64,000 nt of DNA from Granulosicoccus sp963833195. Lineage in GTDB: Bacteria; Pseudomonadota; Gammaproteobacteria; Granulosicoccales; Granulosicoccaceae. The position numbers and the translations under genes are program-made. Positions 54,400-63,541 of this stretch are shown in pieces. The notes under the pieces were generated by a model that ran no database searches, was not told the origin of the DNA, and saw only the letters and a list, made by a program, of their open reading frames with translations. Where the stretch lies: positions 2,728,001 through 2,792,000 of the forward strand of contig CAWHXF010000027.1 of NCBI GenBank assembly GCA_963833195.1, in the 5' to 3' direction. Position 1 is the first letter of the stretch; every line of letters begins with the position of its first letter.

Positions 54400-56289
54400 T
54401 CAGCGGGCGGGCACCGGCGCCGCACCCTGCGCCGCCGTTCGAATCGATACGTCATCGGGCGTCTCGCCGACCAGCAGCGGCACGATCTCGAACCGAGTCA
54501 CATCGAGGATACCGACGTCGGAGATGCGAAGCTCCGGAATTACCGCAAGGCCCAGGAAGGTATGCAGCAGGTGAGCGTCGGTCAGCGCGCAGCCCGCCTC
54601 GCGCATGGCGCCTTGCAACGCGTCGCTCTTCGCCGCCACCGCCTCTGCTCCCTCCTCGGACATCAGTCCCGCGACGGGCATTTCTACCAGCGCGCGCTCC
54701 GTGCCGTCGACGAAGAAACAGAAACCCCCACCGACCTCGGCCAACCGGTTCGCCGCCAGCGCCATGTCCGTGCGGGACGTGCCGGCCACGATCAGCTGGT
54801 GCGCGTCGTGCGCCACGGTGGAGGCCAGCGCGCACGGCCGGTCGTAGCCGAAGCCGTTCACGAAGCCGTTCACGACGCCGCCCGTGCCGCGGTGACGCTC
54901 GACCACGGCGACGTGGCAGACATCGGCGTCCGCGTCGACCTCCACGATGCCCGCCACCACCGGCAGCTCGGCCCGCAGCGCCCGCGTGGGCGCCTGACGC
55001 TCGACGACCCCGATGACGCGCGCCGTCACGCGGCCCTCGGCGCCGACCGGCACGTTGCCGTCCGCGTCTGCGGCCCCGTCGACACGGACCCGGAAGTCGT
55101 CGGGCACCAGCGGGCGCGCCAGCCGCACGGTATCGCGCGCGCTCGCGGGCCACTCGAACGGCTCCAGGCTCCGGGTCATCGCACCGCCGACGGCCACCAC
55201 CTCGCCGCGCGCGATGACGGTCTCGACGGGCAGCCCGACGAGATCCGACGTCAGGATCAGGTCCGCCCGCCGTCCCGGGGTAATGGAGCCGAGCTCGCGC
55301 TCGAGCCCGAAGTGCTCGGCGACGTTCAGCGACGCCATGCGGATGGCGTCGACGGGGCGCAGCCCGCGCGAGATCGCGTGGCGCACGACGCGGTCCATGT
55401 GCCCGTCGCGCACGAGCGTGCCCGCGTGGGAGTCGTCGGTGCACAGCACGAACCAGCGCGGGTCCAGCCCGCCCTCGGTGACCGCCCGGATCTGCTCGGC
55501 CACGTCGTACCAGGCCGAGCCCAGGCGCATCATCACGCGCATGCCCTGGCGCACGCGCGCGACGGCATCCTGCATGCGCGTGCCCTCGTGATCGTCGGCC
55601 GCTCCGCCGGCGACGTAGCCCGCGAACGCCCGACCCAGATCGGGAGACGCGTAGTGTCCGCCGACGATCTTGCCGGCGGCACGCGTCGCGGCGATCTGGC
55701 CGAGCATCTTCGGATCCCCGGCGGCGACTCCGGGGTAGTTCATGACTTCCCCCAGACCGACGATGTTCGGCCAGCCCATGGCCTCGGTCACCTCGTCGAC
55801 GCCCAGCACCGCCCCGGCGTTCTCGAGCCCGGGCGCCGACGGCACGCAGCTCGGCATCTGCACGTACACGTTGATGGGCAGCCCGGCGCACTCGTCGTGG
55901 ATCAGCCGCACGCCCGCGAGCCCCAGCACGTTGGCGATCTCGTGCGGATCGACGAAGGCCGAGGTGGTGCCGTGCGGGATGACGGCGGCCGCGAAGCCCG
56001 AGGCCGTCATCATCGTGCTCTCGACGTGCATGTGGGGGTCGCACAGCCCGGGCACGAGGTAGCGGCCGGCGGCATCGATCACCTCGGTGTCCGGCCCGAC
56101 CGCGTGGCCGGCGTCCGGCACGACCGCCGCCACGCGTCCCGCCGCGATCACGACGTCGTGGCCGGGCAGGATCTCGCCCGAATGGACGTTCACCCAGCGA
56201 CCGTTCCGAACCACACGATCCGCGGGGCTGCGGCCGGTGGCGACGTCGATGAGGATGGCAGGGGAACCTGCGGGGGCGAATTCGGTCAT
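54400..56289 (-). CDS. ade: adenine deaminase
   Basis: Metal-dependent hydrolase of 629 residues converting adenine to hypoxanthine. It has the N-terminal WVNVHSGEILPGHDVVIAAGRVAAV, metal motif CDPHMHVESTMM, GHYASPDL, and CTDDSHAGTLVRDGHMD, with the second-domain IVVERHRGTG-type signature. It is first in the operon ade-xdhA-xdhB-xdhC-MBL, so adenine goes to hypoxanthine, then xanthine and urate. Confidence 0.95.
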   Translation of the reverse strand: MTEFAPAGSPAILIDVATGRSPADRVVRNGRWVNVHSGEILPGHDVVIAAGRVAAVVPDAGHAVGPDTEVIDAAGRYLVPGLCDPHMHVESTMMTASGFAAAVIPHGTTSAFVDPHEIANVLGLAGVRLIHDECAGLPINVYVQMPSCVPSAPGLENAGAVLGVDEVTEAMGWPNIVGLGEVMNYPGVAAGDPKMLGQIAATRAAGKIVGGHYASPDLGRAFAGYVAGGAADDHEGTRMQDAVARVRQGMRVMMRLGSAWYDVAEQIRAVTEGGLDPRWFVLCTDDSHAGTLVRDGHMDRVVRHAISRGLRPVDAIRMASLNVAEHFGLERELGSITPGRRADLILTSDLVGLPVETVIARGEVVAVGGAMTRSLEPFEWPASARDTVRLARPLVPDDFRVRVDGAADADGNVPVGAEGRVTARVIGVVERQAPTRALRAELPVVAGIVEVDADADVCHVAVVERHRGTGGVVNGFVNGFGYDRPCALASTVAHDAHQLIVAGTSRTDMALAANRLAEVGGGFCFFVDGTERALVEMPVAGLMSEEGAEAVAAKSDALQGAMREAGCALTDAHLLHTFLGLAVIPELRISDVGILDVTRFEIVPLLVGETPDDVSIRTAAQGAAPVPAR

Positions 56290-56367
56290 GGGCGCCGAGC
56301 GTGGCGCACCGGGCGGCGGGTGGCAAGGGCCCGGCGCGCGCCGAGACGGCGACCGAGTTCCCGTCCC

Positions 56368-56991
56368 CTACCCGCACACCTCCACCCGATCCACCACCAG
56401 CTCGAACGGCCCCGAGCGAACGTCGTTCAGCATGATCCCCACCCGCCTGGCCGATGCCGGATCGAACGGCGGCGCATCGACCGCGCGGCCGCGCACCGAC
56501 GGTTCGAGCTCATCGAAGCGCACCGACACCGTCGTCCATTCGCCCGGCTTCAGGTTCGGGAACGCGGCGCGGTAGGTGATGCGCGGATGCGCCGCGTCCT
56601 CGAGCAGCAGTCGGTAGCCGCGCCCGTCCGACCTGACGCGCAGCTCGACGCGGGAACGGGCGGCATCGAACGGCTCGGGAAGCTCGAGCCGCACCGAGGA
56701 GAAACCGCCACCGTTCGTGTTTATGTCGCCCGCGAACACCATCGCGGCGTCCTCGAACCGGACGTCGCCCTTCGAGCGTCCCCCCATGACGTCGTCGTTG
56801 ATCGTGCGCCAGCGCGCATTCGCGGCCGGGTCGGTGAAGTCCGCGACGAGCGCGCACGCGCTCTGCGCCGAAACGCCGGCCGGCATCGCGCACAGCAACA
56901 CGATGGGCGTCAGCGCGAGCGCCCGACGGGACAGCCCGCTTCGGGGCGACCGGGCAAGGCGACGGTACGTGGAGGGATCGCGCGGTGGCAT
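56368..56991 (-). CDS. CIA30-like secreted protein
   Basis: Protein of 207 residues with a signal peptide (LALTPIVLLCAMPAGVSAQ) and a CIA30/NADH:ubiquinone-assembly-factor domain: FTDPAANARWRTINDDVMGGRSKG, FAGDINTNGGGFSSVRLELPEPF and YRLLLEDAAHPRITYRAAF. In bacteria these carbohydrate-binding-fold proteins have no fixed job; export makes a respiratory-complex role unlikely. ATG 56991 gives the signal peptide. Confidence 0.8.
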   Translation of the reverse strand: MPPRDPSTYRRLARSPRSGLSRRALALTPIVLLCAMPAGVSAQSACALVADFTDPAANARWRTINDDVMGGRSKGDVRFEDAAMVFAGDINTNGGGFSSVRLELPEPFDAARSRVELRVRSDGRGYRLLLEDAAHPRITYRAAFPNLKPGEWTTVSVRFDELEPSVRGRAVDAPPFDPASARRVGIMLNDVRSGPFELVVDRVEVCG

Positions 56992-57076
56992 CGACGGTCT
57001 CGGACGCGGCAGACGAGGCGACGCAGGATCGCAGATCCGGCTGGCCGGGGCCGATGGAACGCGCCGGCGAGTCGAA

Positions 57077-57813
57077 TCAGCCCGTCCGCGCGAGCGACGA
57101 CGCCGCCATCCACGCCTCGAAGCGATGACACGTCCCGCGACCGCGGTCCTTGCCGTGGTACAGCGCCAGATCCGCGCGGCGCAGCAGGGTGTCCACGTCC
57201 CGACCGTCGGCGGGCGCCACGCAGATGCCGACGCTCGCACCGACGCGCGCGATGCGGCCATCGAGGTCATAGGGTGCGGACAGGGCGCCCACCACGCGCG
57301 CACCGAGCTCGAGCGCGTCCCGCTCCCGCGCCAAGGCCGGCGCGACGATCGCGAACTCGTCTCCGCCCATGCGGGCGACCAGCGCGTCGGAGCGACAGCA
57401 GCTCTCGAGTCGCCGGGCCGCATGCCGCAGCAGCGCATCTCCGGCCGCGTGCCCCAGCTCGTCGTTGACGGCCTTGAACCGGTCGAGGTCCAGGCACAGC
57501 ACCGCCGTGTCGGCGCTGGGCTCCTCGAGCGGAGCGATCGCCCGCTCGAGGGTCTCGCGCAAGACGGCGCGGTTGGCAAGCCCGGTGAGCACGTCGTGCT
57601 CCGCCAGCCAGGCGATGCGGCGCTCGGCCCGGCGCTTGGCGGTCACGTCCTCGTGCACGGCCACCGTATCGAGAAACCGACGGGCATGGACTCGAGCGCC
57701 TGGCGCAGCAGATCCGCTTCGTCGAAACCCGCCCCCACGGTCACATCACCGATCGGGACGGTCGACGCCGGCCCTGGTGGCGGCAACGTGCTGGGTCCTC
57801 GGTCGACGGGCAT
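57077..57813 (-). pseudogene. PAS-GGDEF protein with internal deletion
   Basis: The GGDEF half is intact (HDVLTGLANR, LDLDRFKAVND, RMGGDEFAIV), a diguanylate-cyclase domain. Upstream, a reading frame from ATG 57813 gives FDEADLLRQALESMPVGFSI, the start of a PAS domain. The PAS end, AVHEDVTAKRRAERR, then follows directly in another frame. About 80-90 residues of PAS and the reading frame are lost near 57670. A GTG at 57664 could still express the bare GGDEF domain. Confidence 0.75.
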
Positions 57814-57967
57814 GGTCGCGTGACGGGGGTTTCTGGTGTCCGGTGGCCTTCGGCGCGCGACGGTCCACCGCTGTCAGCGACCGTTCGGGAGCAATCCTGC
57901 AGCGACCGTGCAGCTTCTGCGGAGCCTGCCGGGCGCCGGCGTGATGCGTGCCGCGCGACCGCCGCCG

Positions 57968-58420
57968 CTACGCGATGGCCGCGACGCCCGCCTCGGCCAC
58001 CGCCACGTCCTCGTCCGGCTTGCCCGACCCGACGCCGATCGCGCCGACCGTCTCGCCGTCCACCACCACCGGCAGTCCGCCCTTCAGGTTGGTGAAGCCG
58101 CCCTGCGTGGCGAGCCCGAGCTGCACCGCGAACTCGCTCGGCGCACCGCCCGTGGCGGCCTTGATGGATGCGGCCGTGACGGCCTTCGCGATGGAGGTGT
58201 CCACGCTGTGGAACTTGGCGCCATCCATGCGGCAGAACGCGAGCAGTCGGCCGCCGCGGTCGACGACAGCGATGTTCTGCGGCACGCCGATCTCGGCCGC
58301 CTTCGCGCGGGCGGCGTCGAGGATCTTCAGCGCGGCGGCTTCGCCGAGTTCCTGGCGGGTGTGGAGCATGTCGGGTCCGGTGTCCGGAAGTGAAGCGGCT
58401 GCGGAGGATCGCAGATCCAT
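57968..58420 (-). CDS. GlcG/HbpS family haem-binding-like protein
   Basis: Protein of 150 residues of the GlcG/HbpS family: ALKILDAARAKAAEIGVPQNIAVVDRGG, LAFCRMDGAKFHSVDTSIAKA, and VGAIGVGSGKPDEDVAVAEAG. Some members bind haem or act with dehydrogenases. ATG 58420 overlaps the upstream stop (TGATG), a sign of coupling; an inner ATG at 58369 gives the core family. Confidence 0.85.
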   Translation of the reverse strand: MDLRSSAAASLPDTGPDMLHTRQELGEAAALKILDAARAKAAEIGVPQNIAVVDRGGRLLAFCRMDGAKFHSVDTSIAKAVTAASIKAATGGAPSEFAVQLGLATQGGFTNLKGGLPVVVDGETVGAIGVGSGKPDEDVAVAEAGVAAIA

Positions 58421-59103
58421 CAGGCGTCCGCCGCGGCGAGCTCCTTCACCCGGCGCAGCACGGACTCGTAGTTCTCGACACCCTGCGCGCCGGTGACGAG
58501 GTGCTTCTCGTCGAACACCATCGCCGGCACGCCCCGGATGCCCTGCTCGGTCCAGTAGCGCTCGCGCTCGCGCACGACGTCGGCGTAGCGACCGTCGGCC
58601 AGCACCGCGGCCGCCTCGCCCGGGTCCAGCCCGACGTCCCCGGCGATGGCCGCGAGCACACCGGCGTCGGCGACGTCCCTATCGTCGGTGAAGTACGCCG
58701 CCAGCAGCGCAAGCTTCAGTTCGTGCTCGCGCCCCCGCTCGCCGGCCCAGGCCAGCAACTGGTGGGCGCGGAAGGTCGGCAGGATGCGCTTGTCGTCGCC
58801 GAAGCGGAACTCGAAGCCGAGGGAATCGCCGAGCTCGGTCAGGCGCCGGCGGTTGGCCGCGCTCTCGGCCGGCGAGCTGCCGTACTTGCGGGCGATGTGC
58901 TCGCCCAGGTGCTCTCCCTCGTCGGGCATCGCCGGGTTCAGCTCGAACGGGTGCCAATGGATCTCGGCGCGCGTGCCGGTGCGCTCGAGCGCGGCGGCGA
59001 GCTGGCGGTAGCCGACGATGCACCAGGGGCAGACGACGTCGGAGACGATGTCGATGCGCAGCGGATCGACCGTCGGGCGGGTGTCGGAAGGGGTGTTGTC
59101 CAT
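58420..59103 (-). CDS. DsbA family oxidoreductase (FrnE-like)
   Basis: Thioredoxin-fold protein of 227 residues with redox motif CPWC near residue 26 (SDVVCPWCIVGYRQL), a helical insert and cis-Pro region GIRGVPAMVFD. No signal peptide, so cytoplasmic; FrnE relatives act in thiol or polyketide redox and stress. ATG 59103 is chosen; two in-frame ATGs lie up to 36 bases upstream. Confidence 0.88.
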   Translation of the reverse strand: MDNTPSDTRPTVDPLRIDIVSDVVCPWCIVGYRQLAAALERTGTRAEIHWHPFELNPAMPDEGEHLGEHIARKYGSSPAESAANRRRLTELGDSLGFEFRFGDDKRILPTFRAHQLLAWAGERGREHELKLALLAAYFTDDRDVADAGVLAAIAGDVGLDPGEAAAVLADGRYADVVRERERYWTEQGIRGVPAMVFDEKHLVTGAQGVENYESVLRRVKELAAADA

Positions 59104-59144
59104 GGCGTGCAGCATCGGGGCGCCGGCCCCGTACGGCAAGACCG

Positions 59145-59905
59145 TCAGAGCTGTTCCAGCGTGTACCCCGCCTGGTCCAGGGCCCGCAACAACCCGTCCT
59201 CGCCGACCAGGTGCCCAGCCCCGACCAGCACGAGCTCCACCGGGTCGGTAGCCAGCATGTCGACGAGCTCGAGGATCCAGTTCCGGTTGCGATCCACGAT
59301 CAGCGAGGCGTACCCGTTCGGCATGTGCTCGCGCAGATGACGGTGAGCGCGCTCAGCAGCATGCCGGGCCGGAACGTCGCGAAGGTATCGACGGGCAGCC
59401 CGCGCGCGTCCAGGAAATCGGCGAGCCGTACGTCGGTCTCCTCGTCCAGCACTTCGAAGATCCGCGCGTCGCCCTCGTGGGTCAGCACCCGCAGCATGGC
59501 CGCCTGCATCGCCGGGTCCTCGAGCTCCCGCACGTCGGTCTCCAGCACCAACGCGTCGGCGGACTCGTAGGCGGTGTCGAAGGGTTTCGGCAACGGGTAG
59601 TCGTCGTTGTCCAGCACGTGCAGCGTGCCGCCCAGGAAGAGGTGCTCGTCCCCGTCCGAGACGCGCCACAGGAAGGTGTCGGCCTGCGCCGCCGGAGCGA
59701 GTGCGAGCAGGGTCGCGAGGGCGATCGATCGGCGCTTCGTGGATCTCGTCCGGCGTTCGTCCGTGGCGGGTGGCTCGACGGGCGTCGTGCGGGCGGTGCG
59801 GACCGTGCCGCAGCTCTCGGGGTGCCCGGCAGCCGCGCCACCGTACGACGGGCAACCATCGCGCGGCGAGCGGCCTCGCCGACCTGCAATGCGCCGGGGC
59901 GTCAC
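59145..59905 (-). pseudogene. TraB/GumN family protein with internal deletion
   Basis: The first part is a TraB/GumN protein (signal peptide LATLLALAPAAQA, WRVSDGDEHLFLGGTLHVL, then FRPGMLLSALTVI). It stops in that frame at 59303. The natural end (GYASLIVDRNRNWILELVDML then LVLVGAGHLVGEDGLL) is in the next frame. About 100 residues are missing at the junction near 59335, where TGCGCGAG could pair as short homology. The start is unclear (GTG 59905 is possible). Confidence 0.7.
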
Positions 59906-59926
59906 GGGCGTTGCAACGAGGTCGGC

Positions 59927-59932
59927 TATACT
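59927..59932 (+). promoter_or_regulatory. -10-like hexamer upstream of typA
   Basis: TATACT, 127 bases before the typA start, with no well-spaced -35. It may belong to a promoter read by a factor that tolerates a weak -35. Confidence 0.3.
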
Positions 59933-60059
59933 GGGGAGTTCGGTTCGCCCGCACCTTCGGCTGACCCGAACCGTACTCCTCCTCCCCCGCGGCCTGCCCG
60001 AGATCCGGCGTGTCGCCCCGGCCCGTGCCCACGAGGCGCGCAGGACCCAAGAGACCCCC

Positions 60060-61892
60060 GTGATTCAGAAGCTCCGCAACATCGCGATCATCGCGCACGT
60101 CGACCACGGCAAGACCACGCTCGTCGACAAGCTCCTCCAGCAGTCCGGCACGCTGGACATGAGGAAGGACGTCACCGAGCGCCTCATGGACTCGAACGCC
60201 ATCGAGAAGGAGCGCGGGATCACGATCCTGTCCAAGAACACGTCCATCCTGTGGAACGACTTCCGCATCAACATCGTCGACACCCCGGGCCACGCCGATT
60301 TCGGCGGCGAGGTGGAGCGCGTGCTGTCGATGGTGGACTCGGTGCTGCTGCTGGTCGACGCGGCCGAGGGCCCCATGCCGCAGACGCGCTTCGTCACCCA
60401 GAAGGCCTTCGCGATGGGCTTCAAGCCCATCGTCGTGATCAACAAGATCGACCGCGAGGGCGCCCGACCCGAATGGGCGCTGGACCAGACCTTCGAGCTC
60501 TTCGACAACCTCGGCGGCACGGACGAGCAGCTGGACTTCCCGGTCGTCTACGCCTCGGCCGTGAACGGCTACGCGGGCCTGGAGCCCGACATCACCGAAG
60601 GCGACATGACGCCGCTGTTCCAGACGATCGTGGACTCGGTCGCCCCGCCGGACGTGGACCGTGACGGTCCGTTCCAGATGCGCATCAGCTCGCTCGACTA
60701 CAACAGCTACGTCGGCGTCATCGGCATCGCGCGCATCAAGCGCGGCAGCATCAAGCCGAACCAGCAGGTGCGTCTCGTGAGCGCCGACGGCAAGCAGCGC
60801 AACGGCAAGGTGCTGCAGGTGCTCGGCTTCCACGGCCTCGAGCGCATCGAGACGCAGGAAGCCTTCGCGGGCGACATCGTGGCCATCACCGGCATCGACA
60901 AGCTCAACATCTCGGACACGTTGTGCGACCCCGCCAACGTGGAGGCACTGCCCGCGCTGACCGTCGACGAGCCGACCATCAGCATGCTGTTCCAGCCGAA
61001 CTCCTCGCCCTTCGCGGGCAAGGAGGGCAAGTACGTCACCAGCAGGAACATCTGGGACCGCCTGCAGACGGAGCTGTTGCACAACGTCGCGTTGCGCGTC
61101 GAGCGCACCGAGCAGGGCGAGACCTTCAAGGTCTCCGGCCGCGGGGAGCTGCACCTGTCGGTGCTGATCGAGAACATGCGCCGCGAGGGCTACGAGATGG
61201 GCGTCGGCCGCCCCGTCGTCATCACGCGCGAGAACCACGAGACGGGCAAGACCGAGGAGCCCTTCGAACAGATCACGATCGATGTCGAGGAGCAGCACCA
61301 GGGCGCCATCATGGAGAAGATGGGCAGCCGCAAGGCCGACCTGAAGAACATGGTGCCCGACGGCAAGGGCCGGGTGCGCCTGGACTACATCGCTCCCGCG
61401 CGCGGCATGATCGGCTTCCGCACCGAGTTCCTGACCGCCACCTCCGGCACGGGCCTGATCTACTCGGTGTTCGATCACTACGCGCCCATCATCCAGATCG
61501 CCGGCATCGGCCAGCGCAGGAACGGCGTGCTGATCAGCAACGGCACCGGCAAGGCGCTCGGCTTCGCGCTGTGGAACCTGCAGGAGCGCGGCAAGCTGAT
61601 CATCGGCGCGAACGTGCAGGTCTACGAGGGCCAGGTCGTCGGCATCCACTCGCGCGACAACGACCTGACCGTGAACGTGCTGAAGGGCAAGCAGCTCACG
61701 AACGTGCGCGCCTCGGGCACCGACGAGAATATCCAGCTCACGCCGCACATCGACTTCAGCCTGGAGCAGGCGCTCGAGTTCATCGACGACGACGAGCTCG
61801 TCGAGGTCACGCCGCAGTCCATTCGCGTGAGGAAGAAGCTCCTGACCGAGAACGATCGGAAGCGCGATTCGAGGACCGCGAAGGCGAGCTGA
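60060..61892 (+). CDS. typA: translational GTPase TypA/BipA
   Basis: Ribosome-associated GTPase of 610 residues for large-subunit assembly and stress or cold growth. GTP motifs: AHVDHGKTTL, DTPGHADFGGEV, NKIDREGARP. The BipA-specific C-terminal half is complete (VSGRGELHLSVLIENMRREGYE, MIGFRTEFLTAT, IHSRDNDLTVNVLKGK). The GTG start at 60060 gives the usual N-terminus IQKLRNIAII. Confidence 0.97.
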   Translation: MIQKLRNIAIIAHVDHGKTTLVDKLLQQSGTLDMRKDVTERLMDSNAIEKERGITILSKNTSILWNDFRINIVDTPGHADFGGEVERVLSMVDSVLLLVDAAEGPMPQTRFVTQKAFAMGFKPIVVINKIDREGARPEWALDQTFELFDNLGGTDEQLDFPVVYASAVNGYAGLEPDITEGDMTPLFQTIVDSVAPPDVDRDGPFQMRISSLDYNSYVGVIGIARIKRGSIKPNQQVRLVSADGKQRNGKVLQVLGFHGLERIETQEAFAGDIVAITGIDKLNISDTLCDPANVEALPALTVDEPTISMLFQPNSSPFAGKEGKYVTSRNIWDRLQTELLHNVALRVERTEQGETFKVSGRGELHLSVLIENMRREGYEMGVGRPVVITRENHETGKTEEPFEQITIDVEEQHQGAIMEKMGSRKADLKNMVPDGKGRVRLDYIAPARGMIGFRTEFLTATSGTGLIYSVFDHYAPIIQIAGIGQRRNGVLISNGTGKALGFALWNLQERGKLIIGANVQVYEGQVVGIHSRDNDLTVNVLKGKQLTNVRASGTDENIQLTPHIDFSLEQALEFIDDDELVEVTPQSIRVRKKLLTENDRKRDSRTAKAS

Positions 61893-61962
61893 GGGGTCGG
61901 ACCACGATAAGTAGCTGATCTCGCTGCCCTTTCCTTCAAAAACAGCGTCCCGTAGGCCCTTG

Positions 61963-61993
61963 AACGGCCCTGATTGCGCGAATCAGGGCCGTT
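61963..61993. terminator. bidirectional terminator between typA and zapE
   Basis: A 13-base perfect stem (AACGGCCCTGATT with AATCAGGGCCGTT) and five-base loop lies between the convergent genes. The right arm includes the zapE stop codon. GTTT follows on the plus strand. Confidence 0.8.
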
Positions 61994-63119
61994 TAGCGTC
62001 CCCGCGCCCCCAACCGCTCCCCTGCATCTCGACGAGCCGGCTCGCCGCGCGCGTGAACTCGAACGCGAGCCGGTCCCCGACGTAGAGCGCATCGGGCTCC
62101 GCCTCGGCGCTGGCCACGAGTCCCACGCGCCGATCGTAGAATTCGTCCACGAGATTCACGAAGCGACGCGCGGCGTCGTCGTCGGAGGCGTCCATGACCG
62201 GCACGTCGTCGATCACGACGACGGGGAAGCGCTCGGCGATCTCGATGTAGTCGTTGGTCGAGCGCGGCGCCTCGCACAGCGCGGCGAAGTCGGTGCGCAA
62301 CAGTCCCCCACCGAGCGCCCGGACCGGCAGCTCCCGCCCGCCCACTTCGAGCGAGCGCCCCGAGTAGTAGCCCGCGTCGCGCCGCGCCCCGATCGCCTGC
62401 CCCGCGATACGCTCGACGCACTCGTCCAGCGCCGCCCGCCGCTGCTGCGCCGAACCCACCACCCACGTCGGCTGGTCCCGCAGTACCTGCTGCCGGTAGT
62501 CCTCGCCGTCGGCCATCTCCAGCACCTCGCAGTGGCGCTTCATCTGCGCGATGGCGGGCAGGAAGCGCGCGCGCTGCAGGCCGTCGCGGTAGAGCCCGTC
62601 GGGCGGCACGTTGGAGGTCGTCACGAGCGTCACGCCGCGTCGATACAGGGCACCGAGCAGCCCGCCGAGCAGCATGGCGTCGGTGATGTCGTTGACGTGC
62701 ATCTCGTCGAGCAGCACCAGCCGCGCGCGCGAGGCCCAGCTCGCGGCGATGCGCTCCAGCGGATCCTCCACCTCGCCGAGCGCGCGCAGGTCCGCGTGCA
62801 CGCGGCGCATGAACGAGTGGAAATGCAGCCGCACGCGATCGTCGAACTGCAGCCCGTCGAAGAAGAGGTCGCACAGTCTCGTCTTGCCGCGCCCCACCCC
62901 GCCCCACAGATACAGCCCGCGCACCGGGTCGATGGTGGTGTCGCCGGAGCCGAACCAGCGCGCGAACGGGGAGCGGCTCGGCTGTCGCCAGCGCTCGCGA
63001 CGCTTGAGCTCGGCGCCGATGGCGTCGAGCCGCGCGATGACACGCGCCTGCTCGGGGTCCGGCTCGAGCCTGCCGGCGGCCAGCTCGGCGCGGTACAGCG
63101 CCTCGATCGTGCCGGGCAT
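61983..63119 (-). CDS. zapE: cell division ATPase ZapE
   Basis: AFG1-like ATPase of 378 residues that acts on FtsZ rings under stress. Walker A is GGVGRGKTRLCDLFF, Walker B LVLLDEMHVNDITDAM, then TSNVPPDGLYRDGLQRARFLPAI and the C-terminal FAFEFTRAASRLVEMQ-type end. Its stop lies inside the shared terminator stem. Confidence 0.95.
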   Translation of the reverse strand: MPGTIEALYRAELAAGRLEPDPEQARVIARLDAIGAELKRRERWRQPSRSPFARWFGSGDTTIDPVRGLYLWGGVGRGKTRLCDLFFDGLQFDDRVRLHFHSFMRRVHADLRALGEVEDPLERIAASWASRARLVLLDEMHVNDITDAMLLGGLLGALYRRGVTLVTTSNVPPDGLYRDGLQRARFLPAIAQMKRHCEVLEMADGEDYRQQVLRDQPTWVVGSAQQRRAALDECVERIAGQAIGARRDAGYYSGRSLEVGGRELPVRALGGGLLRTDFAALCEAPRSTNDYIEIAERFPVVVIDDVPVMDASDDDAARRFVNLVDEFYDRRVGLVASAEAEPDALYVGDRLAFEFTRAASRLVEMQGSGWGRGDAKRP

Positions 63120-63134
63120 TCCGACTATCCGCCC

Positions 63135-63506
63135 CTAGCCGCGCGGGCGACCCGCTCGTAGCCGCCGGATCGCGCTCTTCTGACGCAGCAGCACGTAGCG
63201 GTGCAACGCGTCGAGCTCCTCGGGCGCGAGATCCACGAAGCGGCAGTGCAACTGCGCCTTGTCGGCGGCAGGCAGCACGTCGACGTAGCCGGACACCGGC
63301 TGCGGCACGCTCGGCAGGTCCATGCTGAACGGGTAGCGACGGCCGGCCTCGACGATGTCCGGCGGTGCGGAGAAGCCCGTGGCACTGATGTCGAGCACGC
63401 GGGACAGCTTGCCGTCGAGCTGCAGGATGATGGGATCGTCGGGGTCGGGAACGACCCGATAGGCGGCCCGCCCGGTGGGCGTGGCCTCGACGCTGATACC
63501 GCTCAC
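63135..63506 (-). CDS. PilZ-like domain protein
   Basis: Protein of about 123 residues resembling a short PilZ/flagellar-brake domain: RAAYRVVPDPDDPIILQLDGKLSRVLDISATGFSA then LPAADKAQLHCRFVDLAPEELDALHRYV. The RxxxR part of the c-di-GMP motif is degenerate (the RVV stretch) while the D-(S/A)-xG-like part DISATGF is kept, so ligand binding is uncertain. GTG 63506 is the likely start; a CTG at 63545 overlaps the upstream stop. Confidence 0.7.
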   Translation of the reverse strand: MSGISVEATPTGRAAYRVVPDPDDPIILQLDGKLSRVLDISATGFSAPPDIVEAGRRYPFSMDLPSVPQPVSGYVDVLPAADKAQLHCRFVDLAPEELDALHRYVLLRQKSAIRRLRAGRPRG

Positions 63507-63541
63507 GCTCCTGGCTGCCTCGTCGGGGGCGTCGGCCGCGC

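Noticed and set aside
53698..57468. An unbroken plus-strand frame of more than 1200 codons opposite xdhA, ade and the GGDEF gene
   Set aside because: It is Arg/Ala/His-rich with no domain, and the opposite strand carries recognised enzymes; in GC-rich DNA such shadows are common.
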